DNA from: Lentilactobacillus parafarraginis DSM 18390 = JCM 14109
GTDB taxonomy: Bacteria > Bacillota > Bacilli > Lactobacillales > Lactobacillaceae
Direction: 5' to 3'
Assembly: GCF_001435895.1 (NCBI RefSeq)
Contig: NZ_AZFZ01000001.1
Span: forward strand, 1-64,000
DNA length: 64,000 nucleotides
In this document: positions 1-8,496 of the stretch, piece by piece
Layout of the letters: each line of letters opens with the position of its first letter
How positions within the stretch are numbered: position 1 is the stretch's first letter
The notes under the pieces: model-generated
Databases searched by the model: none
What the model saw: the letters and a program-made list of their open reading frames with translations, nothing else
What the model was told of the DNA's origin: nothing
Position numbers and translations under genes: made by a program

Positions 1-1
1 T

Positions 2-73
2 ATACCTAAAATTCAGCGTTTCGTCAAGGGATTTTCAAAAAAAGATTCTATCTTCGGCGCGACAATCTTTTAA
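2..73 (+). CDS. Possible C-terminal end of a gene cut by the left edge
   Basis: An open frame runs in from the left edge of the window and stops with TAA at 71-73, giving 23 codons with many Lys and Phe residues. It would converge on the ltaS operon. It is too short to assign a family, and no clear terminator follows it on this strand. It could also be chance coding in a short stretch, so this is a weak call. Confidence 0.25.
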   Translation: MPKIQRFVKGFSKKDSIFGATIF

Positions 74-129
74 CCCGCGTCACGCCGGCATTTACCATAT
101 TCTAGAGTAACGTCTCGTAACAAAATAAA

Positions 130-161
130 AACCAATTACCCCAAAGCTCGGATAATTGGTT
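130..161 (-). terminator. Terminator after ltaS
   Basis: On the minus strand a perfect 9-bp stem (AACCAATTA / TAATTGGTT) with a 14-base loop is followed by the T-rich run TTTATTTTG. It lies about 30 bases after the ltaS stop and closes the LTA operon. Confidence 0.8.
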
Positions 162-191
162 CAATATTAGTCTGAAAAATACCACACTGGC

Positions 192-2255
192 CTACTTCAA
201 TTCAGGGGCATCGGTTCGGTATAGGTTCATCGTCGACTTACCATCATTTTTGGCCTCGATACTTGTTGGATGCTGCTTCTGGGCCTTTTTCAAATTGGCG
301 ATGCCCTTTGTATACTGATAAGTAAAGTCCTTCGGGTTCACCTTTTTAAAGCCCTTCGGTGTGTAGAACCGAAGCAAATCGCCATAAATGACTCGATCCG
401 ACAACGACAGTTGGGTCGTCACATGGTTCTGAATGGCAGCAATTTGCTTTTTCTGCCGCGCATTCGGGGTGATTTCTTTTCCCGTCTTAGTTAGATAGAC
501 CGTACTGCCAACTTTCGTATACTCGGGGGTGACAAAATCACCATCCCGAAAAGCAACCCGCTGATCATGTTGTTTTGATAACAAATCCGTACCAAACTGA
601 ATTGTATTATTATCCTTAATACCCAACAAATGGAGCAGTGTTGGCAGAACATCAATTTCGCCGCCATAAGTATGGCGAATACCGCCCTTGAGATTCGGGG
701 CGTGAACCATGAACGGCACCTTCTGGAATTGGGCCAGATCATAACTATTAACAGACTTCTTATGCAGCAGCTGGGCAATCGCCGGCCGATGGTTATTAGA
801 AATGCCGTAGTGATCACCATACAAAACAATCATGCTGTTTTTATAAAGGCCCGTTTTCTTGAGGTAATTCAAGAACTCAGCAAAAGCCTGATCCAAATAA
901 TGGGCGGTCTGAACATACGGATCAACCGTATTATCCCCAGTTGTGGTAGCAGGGAAATCCTTGTTTTGCTTATCCAGCAAATAAGGATAATGATTGGTGA
1001 GTGTGATCAGCTTGGCATAAAACGGCTGTGGCAACTGCTGAATATAGTTAGCCGCATCCCTAAAGAAAATCTTATCCTTCATCCCATAACCAACATTATA
1101 CGAAGGCTTGGACTTATAGTACTGTGAACTAAAGAAGTATTGATATCCCCATGATTTATAGGTGCTATCCCGATTCCAAAAGCTGGGAACGTCACCGTGA
1201 AATGCCGCCGTCGTGTACCCGTGCTGATCAAGAATCGCCGGGGCCGCCTGAAATGTATTTTGAGCGCCATAGGTCACCATTGCGGACCCTTGAGGCAGAC
1301 CGTACAGGGAATTCTCCAACATCATTTCAGCATCGGAAGTCTTTCCTTGGGCCACTTGATGATAAAAATTGTCAAAGCTCAGAGTATGCCGATTCTTGAA
1401 GAATGCATTGAGATGGGGAGTAACCTCCTTGCCATCCACCTTATAATTAATCAAAAATTGCTGAAAGCTCTCCAAGTGAATGATAAAGACGTTCTTACCC
1501 TTTTCCTTACCAAAATACTCAGGATTGGCACTTGCCCGATTATTTTTCAAATATTTCAAAATAGAATTCATATCGCTGGCCTTGGCCTGAGAACGTGTTG
1601 TGGATTCCTTATGTGTTTGATAAGCATTAAAGGCAGCGTACTCATTAAGGCCCAAATACTTCACGATATAGTTGTTGTCAAACGTCCGGGTCAGCAGGCC
1701 AGACCGATCACTATTCGCCAATCCATACTCTCCGACCATCAACAGAACAGACAGCCCAGAGACAATGAGCGCGTACCGCTTTTTAAAGGGGTGCGCGTCA
1801 ATGCGGATCACCTTAAACGCCAAGAGCAAGACCAGAATCACAACATCCAAAAACACGAAGAAGTCACTAAAACGGATGATTTCCATCAAGCTTTTCCCAA
1901 GGTTATTTTGAACGCTGCCGCTGCCCTTAATCGTCCCCATGGAGAGAAAATCCGAGAACTCCCGGTAATACACAATGTTGGCAAAGATCCAAATGCTCTC
2001 TAACAGATCAATCACCAGCATCAGCCAGTAAGATAAACGACCACTGAAATACAGCGCAATCCCAAAGGTGAGAATTGCGGCAGGAATTGGGTTCACAGCC
2101 AACAGAAACTGCTGCATGCCTCCCTTAGCACCAAGCGTAAATTTAGTTTGGTAAATAATATAGGTTTTAATACAAAAGAGAACAACTGCGAGTGTAAAAA
2201 AGCCCAATCGGGTATTAAAGAAATTTGAGAGACGATATTTCTTTTCGGGTATCAT
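192..2255 (-). CDS. ltaS: Lipoteichoic acid synthase (LtaS family)
   Basis: Membrane-bound phosphoglycerol transferase that builds the polyglycerolphosphate chain of LTA from phosphatidylglycerol on the outer face. The 687-residue protein has about five hydrophobic segments in the first 200 residues and then an extracellular sulfatase-fold domain. Visible family signatures are HLES near residue 260 (metal-binding Glu), GKTSDAEM near 305 (catalytic Thr), HGD followed by FWNRD near 355-365, and GDHYG near 485 (metal Asp/His). A GGAGG ribosome site precedes the ATG. It is last in a four-gene minus-strand operon with two glycosyltransferases and a flippase-like protein, which suggests the whole LTA pathway is made together. 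A second LtaS-type enzyme (such as an LTA primase) could lie elsewhere. The family call is firm. Confidence 0.93.
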   Translation of the reverse strand: MIPEKKYRLSNFFNTRLGFFTLAVVLFCIKTYIIYQTKFTLGAKGGMQQFLLAVNPIPAAILTFGIALYFSGRLSYWLMLVIDLLESIWIFANIVYYREFSDFLSMGTIKGSGSVQNNLGKSLMEIIRFSDFFVFLDVVILVLLLAFKVIRIDAHPFKKRYALIVSGLSVLLMVGEYGLANSDRSGLLTRTFDNNYIVKYLGLNEYAAFNAYQTHKESTTRSQAKASDMNSILKYLKNNRASANPEYFGKEKGKNVFIIHLESFQQFLINYKVDGKEVTPHLNAFFKNRHTLSFDNFYHQVAQGKTSDAEMMLENSLYGLPQGSAMVTYGAQNTFQAAPAILDQHGYTTAAFHGDVPSFWNRDSTYKSWGYQYFFSSQYYKSKPSYNVGYGMKDKIFFRDAANYIQQLPQPFYAKLITLTNHYPYLLDKQNKDFPATTTGDNTVDPYVQTAHYLDQAFAEFLNYLKKTGLYKNSMIVLYGDHYGISNNHRPAIAQLLHKKSVNSYDLAQFQKVPFMVHAPNLKGGIRHTYGGEIDVLPTLLHLLGIKDNNTIQFGTDLLSKQHDQRVAFRDGDFVTPEYTKVGSTVYLTKTGKEITPNARQKKQIAAIQNHVTTQLSLSDRVIYGDLLRFYTPKGFKKVNPKDFTYQYTKGIANLKKAQKQHPTSIEAKNDGKSTMNLYRTDAPELK

Positions 2256-2346
2256 TCTGGTTCCTCCAAATGATTAACCGCCACTGAACAATCAGCGGTC
2301 AAATTTGCATTTTATCTGTAAAACATATTGCGACGCTGCCTCATAA

Positions 2347-3387
2347 CTAGCCGGACGTGGAAGACGACTTCTTGGTATCGTCAATTTTATCAGGCTTTAC
2401 AAGTAAGGCAATTGCGCCCACGATCATGCCAAAATAGTATGTCAAAATCCGCCATAGAATCATGGCCAAAACCAGCTTACTGTTGCTGGAAATAAAGCTG
2501 CCAAATAACGATTCAAAACTGAATTCGGCACCTCCTGAACCACCGGGAATTGGAAACAGCGAAATAATCATGACAATCATGATGTGAAGACTGGTAACCA
2601 TGAACACATTGACGTTATAGTACCCCAGCGACAACATAATAAAATACGGAATTAAGTAGTAAAACGTCAATTGAACCAGCGTCAGTAAGACAACCTTCAC
2701 CATTAAAACCGGCTGCCGACCAATCCGCACGCTTTCCTCGTACAGATTATCAATCTTTTCAAACAGCGTTATCTGCATCTGATAATACTTCTGATCCTTG
2801 ACAAACCACTTAACGGGATGAAACAGGATTTTCGTAAGCCGCTTGGTAAACGACGGCCAGTACATCACCAGCAGCAAAGCGACAATGACAAAAAAATGAA
2901 TCAAAAAGCCAAAAAGCACGAACAATGACAGATACTGCATTTTTGTGGCAACAAAATGAAACCCAATCACTAAACTAATAAAAAAATTGACAACGATCAT
3001 GGCTTGATACACCACAAACTTCATCAACAGCACCGAGCTGGCCCGGCCACCATCAACGCCGGTTTGCAGCATGACGACCAACTGTCCGGGCTGTCCTCCA
3101 GATGAAAACGGGGTAATTCCGTTAAACAGCTGTTCGACCAGCGGCACGCGCAGCGCATCCTTGAAGGTGAAATTGGGAACTCGGTTGGATACTAAAACTT
3201 TGGTAATAATCCCCTCAACCAGTAAGTACACACAGATGCAGATAAAGGCGACCAACAGCCACCAAGGATCCAACGTGAAGAAGTCGTGGATTAGAACGCT
3301 CAGTTTGACATCCCTAATGGAATAGCCAATGATGAGAATTCCAATTAAAACCATTAATAAGAACGTGAGTTTATTTTTTCGAGACAT
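2347..3387 (-). CDS. Flippase-like membrane protein (MprF/UPF0104 transmembrane domain family)
   Basis: A 346-residue polytopic membrane protein with about eight hydrophobic segments. It contains the family pattern of a conserved SSGGQPGQL stretch near residue 97 and FPIPGGSGGAEF near 283, as in the flippase half of MprF and the YbhN/UPF0104 family. It has no soluble synthase domain. It starts 2 bases after the preceding GT4 gene ends and sits just before ltaS, so it is surely co-transcribed with LTA genes. Members of this superfamily move lipids or lipid-linked sugars. Flipping the LTA glycolipid anchor is an inference from context only. Confidence 0.85.
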   Translation of the reverse strand: MSRKNKLTFLLMVLIGILIIGYSIRDVKLSVLIHDFFTLDPWWLLVAFICICVYLLVEGIITKVLVSNRVPNFTFKDALRVPLVEQLFNGITPFSSGGQPGQLVVMLQTGVDGGRASSVLLMKFVVYQAMIVVNFFISLVIGFHFVATKMQYLSLFVLFGFLIHFFVIVALLLVMYWPSFTKRLTKILFHPVKWFVKDQKYYQMQITLFEKIDNLYEESVRIGRQPVLMVKVVLLTLVQLTFYYLIPYFIMLSLGYYNVNVFMVTSLHIMIVMIISLFPIPGGSGGAEFSFESLFGSFISSNSKLVLAMILWRILTYYFGMIVGAIALLVKPDKIDDTKKSSSTSG

Positions 3388-3389
3388 AC

Positions 3390-4412
3390 TTACCCTTCCG
3401 TAGCCTGCTGAGTGTAAAAGTCATACCAAATTTTTGCCAAATGACTTTCCGAATAACGTTGGCTTGCAATAACCGCTTTTTGAGTGAGTTTATCAAGCTC
3501 GTCGGGAGCCGTCAACAGGTTCTGAAGTTTCTGATTCATATCATCAACGTTCTTTGCCGGCAAATAGTACCCCGCAATAATTGCCTTATACAGCTCAAGA
3601 TCTCGAAGCATCACCGGTGTCTGAGTGGAAAAAGCCTCCAGAACAGACATCGGAAACAGTTCGTTATAGGACGGCAAAATAAACAGGTCGGCCATATTGT
3701 AATAGTCAACCATCTTCGACCGGTCAATAATGCCCGGAAACGAGAGGTTGGCTGGGGGATCCTTAACAAATTTTTCCAACTCCGCATAGCCTTCAGTGAT
3801 CTTACCAAAAGAAAAACCACCGGTCCAAATAAATTGGATGGCCGGGTTTAACTTGGCAAGTTTAATGAAATCTAAAACGCCCTTGCGCGTTTGGATTTGA
3901 CCGCTGCCGAGCACGGTAAAGCGCTTCGGGTCATACCCCCGCTCCTGACGCAGCGCAATTTTTGTTGCCTGATCACCCGGATGAAATTCCTCCCGGTTCA
4001 CAAAGTTAGGAATATAGGTAATCTTGTCAGCAGCAATCCCGTATTTTTCCAGCTTGGGAATAAACGACGGGTTGACCACCACAATGTGATCCATTCGTTT
4101 ATAAAAGGCAATGACGTACCAGTAAAAGATCCGCCGAAACGGCTGGGGAATCTTAACGCTGCCCTCCAACGTTTCAGGCAGAAAATGAACGTAGCCAATT
4201 TTGCGCCCCCGTTTTTTTGAAAAGGTCGACAAATAAAAACTGGGATTGATCGTGTGGTAGTGGCTGATATCGGCTGGCGAATAATCGTTAACCTTAATTG
4301 AAAACTCATTCGGGAAATGTTTTTCGAGCATGGCAATCAATTCAGAATAGGCGCTGCCAACGCCCTGACCCTTCACCTTGGTAGCTGTTGAGAACATATT
4401 GATCTTAAGCAT
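3390..4412 (-). CDS. lafB: GT4-type glycosyltransferase, probable second enzyme of the LTA glycolipid anchor
   Basis: A 340-residue GT-B fold, GT4-like glycosyltransferase. The nucleotide-sugar part shows GSGQIQTRKG near residue 165, and NELFPMSVLEAF near 258 carries the family E-x7-E pattern. There is no signal peptide; the enzyme is expected at the cytoplasmic membrane face. It begins 17 bases after the upstream glycosyltransferase and precedes the flippase-like gene. In lactobacilli and Listeria the matching pair LafA/LafB makes the dihexosyl-diacylglycerol anchor, with LafB adding the second sugar. The symbol rests on this gene order; the sugar added cannot be read from sequence. Confidence 0.72.
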   Translation of the reverse strand: MLKINMFSTATKVKGQGVGSAYSELIAMLEKHFPNEFSIKVNDYSPADISHYHTINPSFYLSTFSKKRGRKIGYVHFLPETLEGSVKIPQPFRRIFYWYVIAFYKRMDHIVVVNPSFIPKLEKYGIAADKITYIPNFVNREEFHPGDQATKIALRQERGYDPKRFTVLGSGQIQTRKGVLDFIKLAKLNPAIQFIWTGGFSFGKITEGYAELEKFVKDPPANLSFPGIIDRSKMVDYYNMADLFILPSYNELFPMSVLEAFSTQTPVMLRDLELYKAIIAGYYLPAKNVDDMNQKLQNLLTAPDELDKLTQKAVIASQRYSESHLAKIWYDFYTQQATEG

Positions 4413-4429
4413 ACTAACTCCTTTAACAA

Positions 4430-5620
4430 TTATGATTCAAGATTCGAGGCGGTTGAGTTTTTCTGCAGCTGCTGCTCAACCGTCACGTTTTGGTAGAAAT
4501 CCACAACCCGTTTGCCAAAGGTCTCAGCTGAGATTTCATGAAGCTTACGAGTTAAAAGGGCCTTGGCCTTGGAATTATGCGTATCAACGGGATGTTCAAG
4601 ATATTCGGTTACAATATCGACAAATTCAGTTGGTTGAGTAAACGTGCGGCCGAGTGTCACACTGCTCAATAAGCCGTCCGTGTAATCACTTGCGGTCACA
4701 ACGACGGGTAATCCAGCAGCCATCGCTTCAATGTAGGTGAGCCCTTGAGACTCGGATTCCGAAGTTGAAACAAACACATTAGCGGCTTGGTAAAACGCGT
4801 TGACATGATCATTACTGATTTCACCGGTAAAAATAACGTGAGCCTCCAGTTTTAAATCGACTACCTGCTGCTCTAAGTCTTCCTTAGCCGGGCCGTCGCC
4901 AACAATCATCAACTTCACCGTGGGAACCTGGCGAACAATCTCTGGCAGCAGCTTAATAATCTCAGTAATGTTCTTTTCATACGCCAACCGGCTAATCGAC
5001 AGCATCAAGGGGGCGTCCTGAGCAATCCCATATTTCGCCCGAATGTCATCGTCCACTGTCTTGGCATACATCCCCACATCAATACCGGTAGGAATGATGC
5101 GCATCTGGCATTTCACACCGTATTCGGTGAGCTTATCCAACACCCGATCGGACGGGGCAATGACGCCGGCAAGGTGATAGCAAAATGCCAGTGTCCCTTC
5201 CTTAACGTGAACCGGCTTCAACAGCTTGCCGTTGGCCACATAGTGCAAGTAATCTTCGTACATCGTGTGATAGGTATGCACACAGGGAATGTTTAAATTT
5301 TTAGCAACAAACTTGCCAATCATCCCCATCGAAAATTCAGTCTGGGTATGAACAATATCCAAATTCAATTCCTTGGCAATTTCGTACGCCTGAAATAACC
5401 CACGAACGGCAATCCGCCGATCAGTGAACGAAATGAAGGGAATACTGGAAAAGCGAAAAATATTATGTTCATATGTATCCTTATCAACGTGTGGATCCGT
5501 CGTGGTAAAGATGTAAACCTGGTTTCCCTCACGTTCAAGTTCATTTTTCAGCGTTTTAATCGAGGTTGCAACCCCACTTACTTGAGGAAAATAGGTGTCC
5601 GTAAAGATCCCAATATTCAT
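4430..5620 (-). CDS. lafA: Diacylglycerol glycosyltransferase-like GT4 enzyme, probable first enzyme of the LTA glycolipid anchor
   Basis: A 396-residue GT4 protein. The N terminus (GIFTDTYFPQVSG) is the acceptor-binding start typical of 1,2-diacylglycerol 3-glucosyltransferases, and SESESQGLTYIEAMAAG near residue 288 holds the E-x7-E motif. AGGAGG lies 8 bases before the ATG. The gene opens the operon with the second glycosyltransferase, the flippase-like protein and ltaS. In this family the enzyme moves glucose from UDP-glucose to diacylglycerol, giving the membrane glycolipid that anchors LTA. The role is well supported by order; exact specificity is inferred. Confidence 0.75.
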   Translation of the reverse strand: MNIGIFTDTYFPQVSGVATSIKTLKNELEREGNQVYIFTTTDPHVDKDTYEHNIFRFSSIPFISFTDRRIAVRGLFQAYEIAKELNLDIVHTQTEFSMGMIGKFVAKNLNIPCVHTYHTMYEDYLHYVANGKLLKPVHVKEGTLAFCYHLAGVIAPSDRVLDKLTEYGVKCQMRIIPTGIDVGMYAKTVDDDIRAKYGIAQDAPLMLSISRLAYEKNITEIIKLLPEIVRQVPTVKLMIVGDGPAKEDLEQQVVDLKLEAHVIFTGEISNDHVNAFYQAANVFVSTSESESQGLTYIEAMAAGLPVVVTASDYTDGLLSSVTLGRTFTQPTEFVDIVTEYLEHPVDTHNSKAKALLTRKLHEISAETFGKRVVDFYQNVTVEQQLQKNSTASNLES

Positions 5621-5651
5621 TGAACAACCCCTCCTTTCTGAATTGCGTTCG

Positions 5652-5670
5652 GCCTGAAACCTTTTCAGGC
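5652..5670 (-). promoter_or_regulatory. Leader hairpin before the LTA operon
   Basis: A perfect 8-bp stem (GCCTGAAA / TTTCAGGC) with a 3-base loop lies in the untranslated leader, about 20 bases before the ribosome site of the first glycosyltransferase. No T run follows, so it is not a classic terminator; its role is unknown. Confidence 0.45.
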
Positions 5671-5792
5671 TTGGCTGTCGGATTGGTTTGTGATGTTAAG
5701 CCAGCCATTAACTGGCCAAACATCATAACCACCGATCCAGCAAATGCGAGAACGTTGAAAAGCCTCGCCGTGCCGCGCTGACAATCATTGTA

Positions 5793-5821
5793 ATTATATT
5801 TGTTTAACTGGGTGATTGCAA
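5793..5821 (-). promoter_or_regulatory. Promoter of the LTA operon
   Basis: TTGCAA (5816-5821) and TATAAT (5793-5798) with a 17-bp spacer, reading toward the glycosyltransferase at 5620. It lies just past the pts terminator and gives a leader of about 165 bases. It is one of the best-matching promoters in the window. Confidence 0.7.
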
Positions 5822-5836
5822 ACCAGTGAAATAAGC

Positions 5837-5883
5837 AAAACAAGCTGCCAAACAGCATTAGAACGCCGTTAGCAGCTTGTTTT
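5837..5883 (-). terminator. Terminator after ptsHI
   Basis: A perfect 12-bp inverted repeat (AAAACAAGCTGC / GCAGCTTGTTTT) about 20 bases after the ptsI stop, ending in TTTT on the minus strand. It separates the pts operon from the LTA operon. Confidence 0.75.
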
Positions 5884-5901
5884 TAAGTTATTTATAAGTA
5901 T

Positions 5902-7623
5902 CTAGGATTCATCAAGCGCCTGGTGGACGTATTTCAGAACTTCCTGACTCGTGCTGGCCATACTGACCGTTTTATTTGCCAAGGTCACCATTTCCCTGGA
6001 GTCCAATTCTTTAATTAGGGCCCGCGATTTCAGAATTGACGTGGCGCTCATTGAAAACTCGTTGAGTCCCATGCCAACAAGAATGGGAATTGCCTTTTGA
6101 TCGCCAGCCATTTCCCCACACATGTAAGCGGGTGTCTGATTCTCATGACAGGCATCAATCACATGCTTAATCAACCGCAAAATTGCCGGATTGTATGGCT
6201 GATACAGATATGACACTCGGCGATTCCCCCGATCGGCCGCCATCACGTATTGGATCAAATCATTGGTGCCAATACTAATAAAATCGACCAGGTTGGTGAA
6301 TTGATCGGCCAAAATGGCAGCCGCCGGGACTTCAACCATGATGCCCAATTTAATATCCCCAACCGCAACGCCCTTTTCAAGCAGCTTTTGCCGCTCATCT
6401 TCAAAGATGCGTTTTGCATGCTGAAATTCGATGGTTGTTGCAATCATTGGAAACATAATTGACAAATTTCCATACGCCGAAGCCCGCAGCAAAGCGCGCA
6501 GCTGCGTCCGGAAAATATCCGGTTGATCCAAACTCATGCGAATCGCCCGGTAGCCCAGAAATGGGTTGGCTTCGTGAGGCGTATGCAAATACGGCAGATC
6601 CTTATCACCGCCAATATCGGCGGTTCTAAAAATAACCGGTTTGCCAGCCATTTTTTGGACAACTGTTTTATAAATGTTGAATTGAGATTCTTCTGTCGGT
6701 AGGCTCTCGGAATCCATATAAATAAACTCAGTCCGAAACAAGCCGATCCCTTCGGCCCCATTTTCAATGGCGGCCTGCAAATCATCCAAAGTACCGATAT
6801 TAGCTGCTAAAATGGGATGCTTGCCGTCCGAAGAAGTCGTTGCTTCATCCTTAAAGGCAGCCAGCTGACTCGTTCGGGCCTGAAAATCACGAATTTTCGC
6901 TTGGTAACGGTGTTTTTCTTCTGGCGTTGGTCTGACAATCACGTTGCCGGTTAACCCGTCAACGATGACCTCATCACCATTGTGGATATCTGCGAGGTCA
7001 CCCTGAAAGCCAACCACTGCCGGAATTTCCATACTGCGTGACATAATGGCTGAATGTGATGTTCGCCCGCCCATATCTGACACAATGCCCTTAACATAAT
7101 TCGGCACAAACTGAGCGGTGTCGCTGGGCGTCAGGTCATGGGCAATCACGACCACTTGATGATCAATTAAGGCCGGGTCGGTTAATTTGACCCCTAACAA
7201 GTGAGAAAGCACACGCTTAGTCACGTCGTTAATATCGGTCGACCGCTGTTTAATGTAATCATTATCAGTCATTGAATTAAAAATTTTAACATAGCCGTCA
7301 GACACGGTTTTTAAGGCATATTCTGCGTTAACGCGTTGCGACAAAATTGTATTTTCGATCCGCTTAAGAAACTCAGGATCCGACAAAATCGCAATGTGTG
7401 CTTTAAAGACCTCAGATTCATGAATGCCGAGGTCTTTTAAAGTGCGTTGTTGAATTGTTCGAAGCTCCTGCTTAGAAATATCGATTGCCCGATGCAACCG
7501 ACTCATTTCATGGTCAGAATCATCGACGGTTTTTTTGTCGAAACTCAAATTAGGATCAGTCAACCGAAATGCAGATGCAATTGCAATTCCGTCGCTTGCG
7601 GCGATCCCTTTAAACATTGTCAT
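5902..7623 (-). CDS. ptsI: Phosphoenolpyruvate-protein phosphotransferase (PTS enzyme I)
   Basis: Cytoplasmic enzyme that takes phosphate from PEP and passes it to HPr, driving all PTS sugar uptake. At 573 residues it has the usual length. The phosphohistidine site is in GGRTSHSAIMSR near residue 185. The PEP-binding C-terminal barrel shows GLFRTEF near 293 and the active-site Cys in YMCGEMAGD near 500. It starts 4 bases after the ptsH stop, so the two genes are translationally close, and a strong terminator follows. A start two codons later (MFKG) is equally possible, since no clear ribosome site sits at ideal spacing. Confidence 0.97.
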   Translation of the reverse strand: MTMFKGIAASDGIAIASAFRLTDPNLSFDKKTVDDSDHEMSRLHRAIDISKQELRTIQQRTLKDLGIHESEVFKAHIAILSDPEFLKRIENTILSQRVNAEYALKTVSDGYVKIFNSMTDNDYIKQRSTDINDVTKRVLSHLLGVKLTDPALIDHQVVVIAHDLTPSDTAQFVPNYVKGIVSDMGGRTSHSAIMSRSMEIPAVVGFQGDLADIHNGDEVIVDGLTGNVIVRPTPEEKHRYQAKIRDFQARTSQLAAFKDEATTSSDGKHPILAANIGTLDDLQAAIENGAEGIGLFRTEFIYMDSESLPTEESQFNIYKTVVQKMAGKPVIFRTADIGGDKDLPYLHTPHEANPFLGYRAIRMSLDQPDIFRTQLRALLRASAYGNLSIMFPMIATTIEFQHAKRIFEDERQKLLEKGVAVGDIKLGIMVEVPAAAILADQFTNLVDFISIGTNDLIQYVMAADRGNRRVSYLYQPYNPAILRLIKHVIDACHENQTPAYMCGEMAGDQKAIPILVGMGLNEFSMSATSILKSRALIKELDSREMVTLANKTVSMASTSQEVLKYVHQALDES

Positions 7624-7627
7624 GAAC

Positions 7628-7894
7628 TTAATCAGTCAATCCTTCGCTCTTCATCGTTTCGCTAATGGCATCAAGAGCTTCCTTTTCGTCTTCACCGTCT
7701 GCAGTGATCGTAACGGACGCACTTTGACCAACACCCAGTGACATAACACCCATAATTGACTTCAGATTTACTGACTTTTCTTGATATTCAAGGGTAATAT
7801 CTGAGTTAAATTTGCTGGCAGTCTGAACTAATAAAGTTGCTGGACGGGCGTGGATCCCGGTTTCTGCAGTGATGTTGTACTGACGTTTTTCCAT
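7628..7894 (-). CDS. ptsH: Phosphocarrier protein HPr
   Basis: Small cytoplasmic phosphocarrier (88 residues) between enzyme I and the sugar-specific EII proteins. With the start chosen here, the phosphorylated His falls exactly at residue 15 (TGIHARPA) and the HPr-kinase Ser at residue 46 (LKSIMG), as in other Firmicutes. An ATG three codons upstream (7903) is in frame, but the GAGGAG ribosome site nearly touches it; that site is well spaced for the ATG at 7894. Ser46 implies CcpA-type catabolite control in this organism. It is first in the ptsHI operon and follows a structured leader. Confidence 0.97.
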   Translation of the reverse strand: MEKRQYNITAETGIHARPATLLVQTASKFNSDITLEYQEKSVNLKSIMGVMSLGVGQSASVTITADGEDEKEALDAISETMKSEGLTD

Positions 7895-7935
7895 TTCAAT
7901 CATTCTCCTCTGGTCTATAATAAGAAGGAAGATTC

Positions 7936-7978
7936 AAAAAACAGTGACCGTGCCAGCTGGTACCCCAGCAAAGCACGG
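7936..7978 (-). promoter_or_regulatory. Terminator-like hairpin in the ptsH leader
   Basis: On the minus strand CCGTGC and GCACGG form an outer stem, with an inner perfect GCTGG/CCAGC stem and a GGTA loop. A run of six T (7936-7941) follows after six bases. It lies between the ptsH promoter and its ribosome site, so it could act as an attenuator; this is inferred. Confidence 0.5.
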
Positions 7979-8020
7979 ATGTTCGAATTGACCTTCTAAA
8001 AATTATTCCTTACTCATCTA

Positions 8021-8049
8021 AGAATAGCAATATATCAGCGAAAATACAA
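8021..8049 (-). promoter_or_regulatory. Promoter of ptsHI
   Basis: TTGTAT (8044-8049) and TATTCT (8021-8026) with a 17-bp spacer, reading toward ptsH. It gives a leader of about 120 bases that contains the hairpin at 7936-7978. Confidence 0.55.
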
Positions 8050-8076
8050 GCTTTACATTAACCGCTTACAGGGTTT

Positions 8077-8283
8077 TTAGGATTTTTTCTCCTGGGGATT
8101 ACTCTCAAAAACGTAAGTAACCACCCCGCCCTGATCAGCAGTGCCGATGACCCGCTTTCGTTTGTCAAAGTTCATAAAGGCCACCTGAAACGCCATGAAA
8201 TCCTCTGGATGAACGGTAAACTTGTCGATATCGCCGTTAGCCAACTGTTCTAGTAATTTGGGATAGTCGGTTTCTTCTGCCAT
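8077..8283 (-). CDS. Small conserved-looking hypothetical protein
   Basis: A 68-residue acidic soluble protein with no signal peptide, membrane segment or Cys pair. The ribosome site AAGGAAG precedes the ATG at 8283. The middle (HPEDFMAFQVAFMNF) suggests a compact helix and the C terminus is charged. I do not recognise a family. It lies between ptsH and the divergent clpE; a promoter for ptsH starts inside the gap after it, so it is probably a separate transcript. Codon use fits its neighbours, which supports a real gene. Confidence 0.7.
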   Translation of the reverse strand: MAEETDYPKLLEQLANGDIDKFTVHPEDFMAFQVAFMNFDKRKRVIGTADQGGVVTYVFESNPQEKKS

Positions 8284-8383
8284 TAATTGATCACTTCCTT
8301 ATCCTCTATTATATGGGATTGCCCGCCGGGGTGCCAATTTAAAACTAGGAAACTAATCAAATATCGAAGGGAGGTTCAATTAC

Positions 8384-8411
8384 TTGATTCCGATTGATGA
8401 TGTTGTATAAT
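8384..8411 (+). promoter_or_regulatory. Promoter of clpE
   Basis: TTGATT (8384-8389) and a perfect TATAAT (8406-8411) with a 16-bp spacer. The predicted start of transcription falls inside the adjacent CtsR-type box. Confidence 0.75.
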
Positions 8412-8414
8412 TAC

Positions 8415-8438
8415 AGTCAAAGGTCAAAGTTGGTCAGT
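8415..8438 (+). promoter_or_regulatory. CtsR-type operator before clpE
   Basis: CtsR binds tandem heptads of the form (A/G)GTCAAA-N3-(A/G)GTCAAA. Here AGTCAAA (8415), GGTCAAA (8422), a 3-base gap and GGTCAGT (8432) stand just after the -10 box. The last heptad matches 5 of 7. Three heptads in a row are slightly unusual. Confidence 0.75.
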
Positions 8439-8496
8439 GATTCATCAGCCACTTATTTGTCCTTTTACTTTCTATACTAAAGGAGGAAAGCAATTA

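Noticed and set aside
1197-2003. 268-codon plus-strand frame opposite ltaS
   Set aside because: It is fully antisense to a well-supported LtaS gene, has no ribosome site and shows no domain pattern.
5556-5858. 100-codon minus-strand frame with hydrophobic segments between ptsI and the LTA operon
   Set aside because: It begins inside the pts terminator loop without a ribosome site, contains the strong TTGCAA/TATAAT promoter of the next operon, and runs over the start of the glycosyltransferase gene in another frame. The region is better explained as terminator, promoter and leader.
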